Positions 57,001 through 58,834 of a stretch of 58,834 bases of DNA are shown in pieces; the stretch's first letter is position 1, and every line of letters begins with the position of its first letter. Under the pieces are notes generated by a model. That model made no database searches. It was not told the DNA's origin and saw only the letters and a list, made by a program, of their open reading frames with translations. The position numbers and the translations under genes were made by a program. The DNA is from Oscillospiraceae bacterium (GTDB lineage Bacteria; Bacillota; Clostridia; Oscillospirales; Oscillospiraceae), in NCBI GenBank assembly GCA_017412765.1, contig JAFPWN010000062.1, positions 1 through 58,834 of the forward strand, given 5' to 3'.

Positions 57001-57035
57001 CGCTTATTCTCAAGGCTACCGGCGCTGTGGTATAA
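54009..57035 (+). CDS. Membrane-anchored glycoside hydrolase family 3 enzyme, domain-permuted
   Basis: A 1008-residue protein. One membrane helix at 9-33, no cleavage site. The usual GH3 order is reversed: the C-terminal-type domain comes first (about 75-370; SIVLLKNNGALPLSG, VVGRTGGENGDLARDM), then a fibronectin-III-like domain (YGLSYTNFTW, VTNTGDRAGKEVVEVYYQAP), then the barrel (about 580-930; VKHLALNDQET, GIMTSFNRIG, nucleophile Asp856 in VSITDYKGV). Two further helices end the protein. GH3 enzymes release beta-linked sugars. The enzyme faces outward, fixed to the membrane. Operon with flanking genes. Confidence 0.9.
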   Translation: MKKLKKKSYIAIWSAVLAVILVAVIIGNFAAVAWDGALSRLLGTVGVTDTGSASGSSVYYTTGFESQEALEAAQREFTERTTSESIVLLKNNGALPLSGSESISLFGLSSKGLVTVGSGSGSSDLDENCTWENSFKEAGFKVNETLLSFYRNSTHKHGSGSTTRDWTIDEVPLAEYTAEVKASYSGYNDVAIMVVGRTGGENGDLARDMSEFGGTADRNYLSLSREEDELLKSLKSEGFKKVVLVVNSAYPMELGAVDSEEYGVDACVWVGNTGVNGLMAVGKLFRGDYNPSGRTVDTYWYDNMSAPAMQNMGDLTVLDESGNPTTIKYVTYAEGIYVGYRYAETRYADLVMGAENVGDFDYASTVKYPFGYGLSYTNFTWSGFSFTEPDANGNITASVTVTNTGDRAGKEVVEVYYQAPYTDYDRENGIEKSAVALAAYGKTSELQPGASETVSVSFNIYVMASYAANVDGGAYVLDAGDYYVAAGRNAHDALNNILACQGYSVADGMTEDGDASFAGVFSRAELDKTSYATTPGGAQLQNRFEDADLNYYVPGAVNYLTRQNWAMMDNNGLMVGEIDASGNQVLRGNNALIAAFNATGYEASGAPALASRNDPSYNYGEENGVELIDLMGKDYDDPLWDSLLDETKLSEQHTMYGKSGYGNDEISAINKPKTYEYDGPASISNFITGSHAFSFPSETTFASTWNIELLSEFGSLAGCDAINSKTSGWYAPGANTHRTPFDGRNFEYFSEDPVLSGTLCTAEVIGAQSKGVYVYVKHLALNDQETNRMDVCTFASEQAIREIYLKNFERAVIDGQARGIMTSFNRIGVRNAEGHYNLITEVLRNEWGFKGVSITDYKGVLDSGKVDQFLAAGNDMILSTVKNELSDSKAAWSRTELRRAAHNILYVQANSLAMNGMEHGAEYSAGFAVYKILLIALDVIVGLLIIVKTIDIVKKARLSEVEYDALPGMSKKQKITMWAIIGVLVVAFTIFFFVTLLPLILKATGAVV

Positions 57036-57039
57036 GAAT

Positions 57040-57900
57040 ATGAAAAAACTTACAGCTGTCCTTTTGACATTACTCCTCATTCTTTCTCTTCCCGGATGCT
57101 CGGAGACTGCCCCCTCCGAGCCCTCCGGTGAGGAAAAAACGCCTGAAATACGCACGGAGGAGAAGCTATATTATAACGGTGACGTCAAAATCTACGGTGT
57201 TCTTTATCTGCCGGAGGAAGTGCGAGATACTTATCCCGTCGTAATTCTCTCACATGGCTTCGGAGTTACCCACGGCGTAGTCGACGAATACGCCCAATAT
57301 TTTGCCCAGCGCGGTTTTGCGGCATACGCCTTCGACTATCCCGGAGGCGGCAGCGCTTCCCAGTCGGACGGCGACCTTCTTCAGATGAGTGTTCTGACCG
57401 AAGCCGGAGACCTGAATGCTGTAATAGACGGCATACTGGGCGAGAGCTTTACTCAAAAGGAAAATCTGTTCCTTATGGGCGAAAGCCAGGGCGGTTTTGT
57501 CTCCTCCTATGTGGCGGCGCAGCGCCCGGAAGATGTCAGGGCCCTTATGCTTCTGTATCCGGCCTACGTCATCTGCGACCAGGCGCTGGAGCGCGACCAC
57601 GATCCGGATACTATGCCGGAGACCGAGACTCTTATGGGCACTACGGTTGGCAAGATTTATACTCTCGACGCTGCCAGCTTTGATATCTATGACGTTATCG
57701 GCTCTTATACCGGCGACGTGCTGATACTCCACGGAACAAAGGACCCATTGGTTCCTCTGAGTTATTCTGAAAAGGCTGTCGAAACCTTCCCCTCCGCAGT
57801 TCTTGAGATTGTTGAAGGCGCCGGACACGGCTTTACCGGCAAGAACAGAAATCAGGCGAAAACCCGTATGGCTGACTTCGCCGAAGAACATTTATCGTAA
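57040..57900 (+). CDS. Lipoprotein alpha/beta hydrolase
   Basis: This 286-residue protein has a lipoprotein signal (LLTLLLILSLPGC, lipid Cys near residue 20). The alpha/beta-hydrolase domain has VVILSHGFGVTHG (oxyanion), FMGESQGGF (Ser nucleophile near residue 150), HGTKDPLVP (acid) and GAGHGFTG (catalytic His). An extracellular, membrane-tethered esterase is expected, which would fit removal of acyl groups from sugar chains cut by the GH3 enzyme. It starts 4 bp after the GH3 stop. Confidence 0.88.
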   Translation: MKKLTAVLLTLLLILSLPGCSETAPSEPSGEEKTPEIRTEEKLYYNGDVKIYGVLYLPEEVRDTYPVVILSHGFGVTHGVVDEYAQYFAQRGFAAYAFDYPGGGSASQSDGDLLQMSVLTEAGDLNAVIDGILGESFTQKENLFLMGESQGGFVSSYVAAQRPEDVRALMLLYPAYVICDQALERDHDPDTMPETETLMGTTVGKIYTLDAASFDIYDVIGSYTGDVLILHGTKDPLVPLSYSEKAVETFPSAVLEIVEGAGHGFTGKNRNQAKTRMADFAEEHLS

Positions 57901-57962
57901 CATAAGGGCTTCCCGCGGTAATTTGCCACTGAGAGCTAGTCAAAGAGGAAAGGACGACGGGT

Positions 57963-58193
57963 ATGGAGCCGGAAATCGCTGAAATCAGGCAAACCCTTAT
58001 AGACGCAGGCTGCAACGAAGAGCTGTGCAGGCATTATCTTGAAAAGCATCTCCAGGGCGAGAGGCAGGACGAGCTGAGACTTCTCCGCCAACGCCGCGCA
58101 GAGATAATGGAGGAAATACACCGTCACAGCCGCGAGCTCGATTGTCTGGACCATCTCATCTACCGCTTTCACGCCGCAAACTACCGCGCCTAA
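57963..58193 (+). CDS. Small helical protein of 76 residues
   Basis: A charged, all-helical protein (ELRLLRQRRAEIMEEIHRHS) with a Cys in CRHYLEKH and another in LDCLDHL. There is no signal or membrane segment. I know similar small proteins only as genes of unknown function in Clostridia. GAGGAAAGG lies upstream of ATG 57963. Last gene of the GH3 operon by spacing (62 bp), followed by a hairpin. Confidence 0.6.
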   Translation: MEPEIAEIRQTLIDAGCNEELCRHYLEKHLQGERQDELRLLRQRRAEIMEEIHRHSRELDCLDHLIYRFHAANYRA

Positions 58194-58202
58194 GTCAAAG
58201 AG

Positions 58203-58238
58203 AACGCCGTCGGAGCATTTTGCTGCTCCGGCGGCGTT
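58203..58238 (+). terminator. Hairpin after the GH3 operon
   Basis: The stem AACGCCGTCGGAGCA / TGCTCCGGCGGCGTT (one mismatch) begins 9 bp after the last stop. The T-run is weak (ATGCTATT). Confidence 0.55.
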
Positions 58239-58264
58239 ATGCTATTCTCCACGATATTCTTCTT

Positions 58265-58410
58265 TCACCGTTTCGTCACCGTAAGCGTCAAAACTGCAGG
58301 CGTATAAGTATACGGCACGCCGAACCTGCGGCCTTCATAATTGATGAAGCCGTCGAAGGATATCTTCCTCTCAGGACATAGGTAAAAACGGATATGCGTT
58401 TATGACATCA
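58265..58410 (-). pseudogene. IS21-family transposase (IstA-like), C-terminal fragment
   Basis: The minus strand encodes PERKISFDGFINYEGRRFGV, then PYTYTPAVL and a stop, the beta-barrel end of IS21/Mu-type transposases. An extra frame just upstream (NAYPFLPM) continues the same protein out of phase, so there is a frameshift as well as truncation. It is a dead element end next to the cut cyclophilin-like gene. Confidence 0.6.
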
Positions 58411-58437
58411 TATTTCTTTACATAACGTTTAGACAGT

Positions 58438-58834
58438 TCAGTTATTGTTTCCGGAATACAGAACGACGTCCCCGGCCTGCGTCGTGATTTGCACATCGTT
58501 TCTCGGAAGACTTGTTTCAAGGGAGCCGACCTGTTCAAATCCACCGTACATAGACATCTGGATCGTTACCGGTGCTTCGGTCACCAGCTCTTTCAGTGCC
58601 TCAACGCTCTCGTTGTCTTCCCACTGTACAGGCACTTCCGAATCGCCGATCATCAGCTTCATCGCGCCGTTCGTCTCCTCATCGGACGGATCGCTCTCCG
58701 GGCTCTCAGAGGGCTGAGAAATCAAATCTTCGGTAGAATCCATTTCGGGATCTTCGGCTGCATGATCAGAAGATGGATTTGTTTGAGATGCTGACTCCGA
58801 CGATCCAGAACTGCCTTCTTCCGACTGTATCCCG
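58438..58834 (-). CDS. Cyclophilin-like-fold protein, partial at window edge and short at the C-terminus
   Basis: The frame is open from the window edge: a Ser/Glu/Asp-rich linker, then MKLMIGDSEVPVQWEDNES, MSMYGGFEQVG and DVVLYSGNNN before the stop at 58438. The pattern matches the cyclophilin-like 2 domain (I-x-G-x-x-x-x-x-W-x-N; YGGFEQVG; LP-x-ND). Family members normally go on for about 20 residues (a FYGSNSW-type strand), which is missing here, next to transposase debris. The acidic linker suggests an exported or lipoprotein form whose signal is outside the window. Confidence 0.7.
   Translation of the reverse strand, partial: GIQSEEGSSGSSESASQTNPSSDHAAEDPEMDSTEDLISQPSESPESDPSDEETNGAMKLMIGDSEVPVQWEDNESVEALKELVTEAPVTIQMSMYGGFEQVGSLETSLPRNDVQITTQAGDVVLYSGNNN

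Overview
The window looks like chromosome from an anaerobic, low-oxygen-niche Firmicute of the class Clostridia, most likely an uncultured gut Oscillospirales/Clostridiales relative. The basis is a trimeric bifurcating [FeFe]-hydrogenase, S-layer-homology (SLH) surface proteins, TnpV- and MITE-type elements, Gram-positive lipoprotein signals, strong GGAGG ribosome sites, and promoters of the TTGACA-17-TATAAT type. No rRNA gene, intact tRNA gene or CRISPR array was seen. Both ends are cut by partial genes (an IS3-like transposase on the left, a cyclophilin-like protein on the right).

Layout. 1-3.4 kb: an AraC regulator divergent from a two-gene esterase operon. 3.4-5.5 kb: gene debris with an 88-bp direct repeat and a phage/ICE-type polyvalent-protein fragment. 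5.5-13 kb: a CmpB-like membrane protein, a MATE efflux gene behind a leader peptide/terminator, a sensor kinase with an internally deleted response regulator, TetR, an aldo/keto-reductase stub, an SLH-tyrosine-phosphatase, and two MITE-like elements. 13.3-20 kb: a hydrolase, the hydABC hydrogenase operon (minus), and L-2-amino-thiazoline-4-carboxylate hydrolase-like genes. 20-28 kb: housekeeping genes (TSUP fusion, pepT, family II pyrophosphatase; then a left-handed-beta-helix protein, glmM-like phosphomutase and an HPr-D-lactate-dehydrogenase fusion). 28-30.4 kb: a macrodomain-sirtuin-Nudix operon. 30.6-36.2 kb: a nitrogen operon comprising a multi-sensor amino-acid ABC transporter and glutamine synthetase. 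36.3-41.5 kb: a GAF-ABC ATPase with a giant FtsX-like permease. 41.5-44 kb and 48.7-50.8 kb: mosaic accessory regions full of gene fragments (resolvase, WYL regulator, SLH tails, tRNA 3' end, TnpV, toxin-antitoxin, SIR2-like and HsdS remnants). 44-48.6 kb: a 1554-residue SLH surface protein. 50.9-58.2 kb: a LysR-associated carbohydrate/ester module (two alpha/beta hydrolases, a lipoprotein, a membrane-anchored GH3 enzyme) whose two promoters share a 23-of-24-bp box.

A recurring theme is domain fusion to transporters and metabolic enzymes: degenerate kinase-like ATPase tails on a MATE pump and on a GlnQ-like ATPase, GAF on an ABC ATPase, HPr on a dehydrogenase, a SEC59-like half on a TSUP permease, and several solute-binding domains on one permease. 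A second theme is decay by internal deletion: the response regulator, two aldo/keto reductases, and HAD, WYL and resolvase genes are all cut. The strongest candidates for something new are the HPr-dehydrogenase fusion, the macrodomain-SirTM-Nudix operon, the four-sensor permease/ATPase/GS operon, and the duplicated permuted-papain-like domain in the large SLH protein. All functional statements are from reading the sequence; no search or structure prediction was run.
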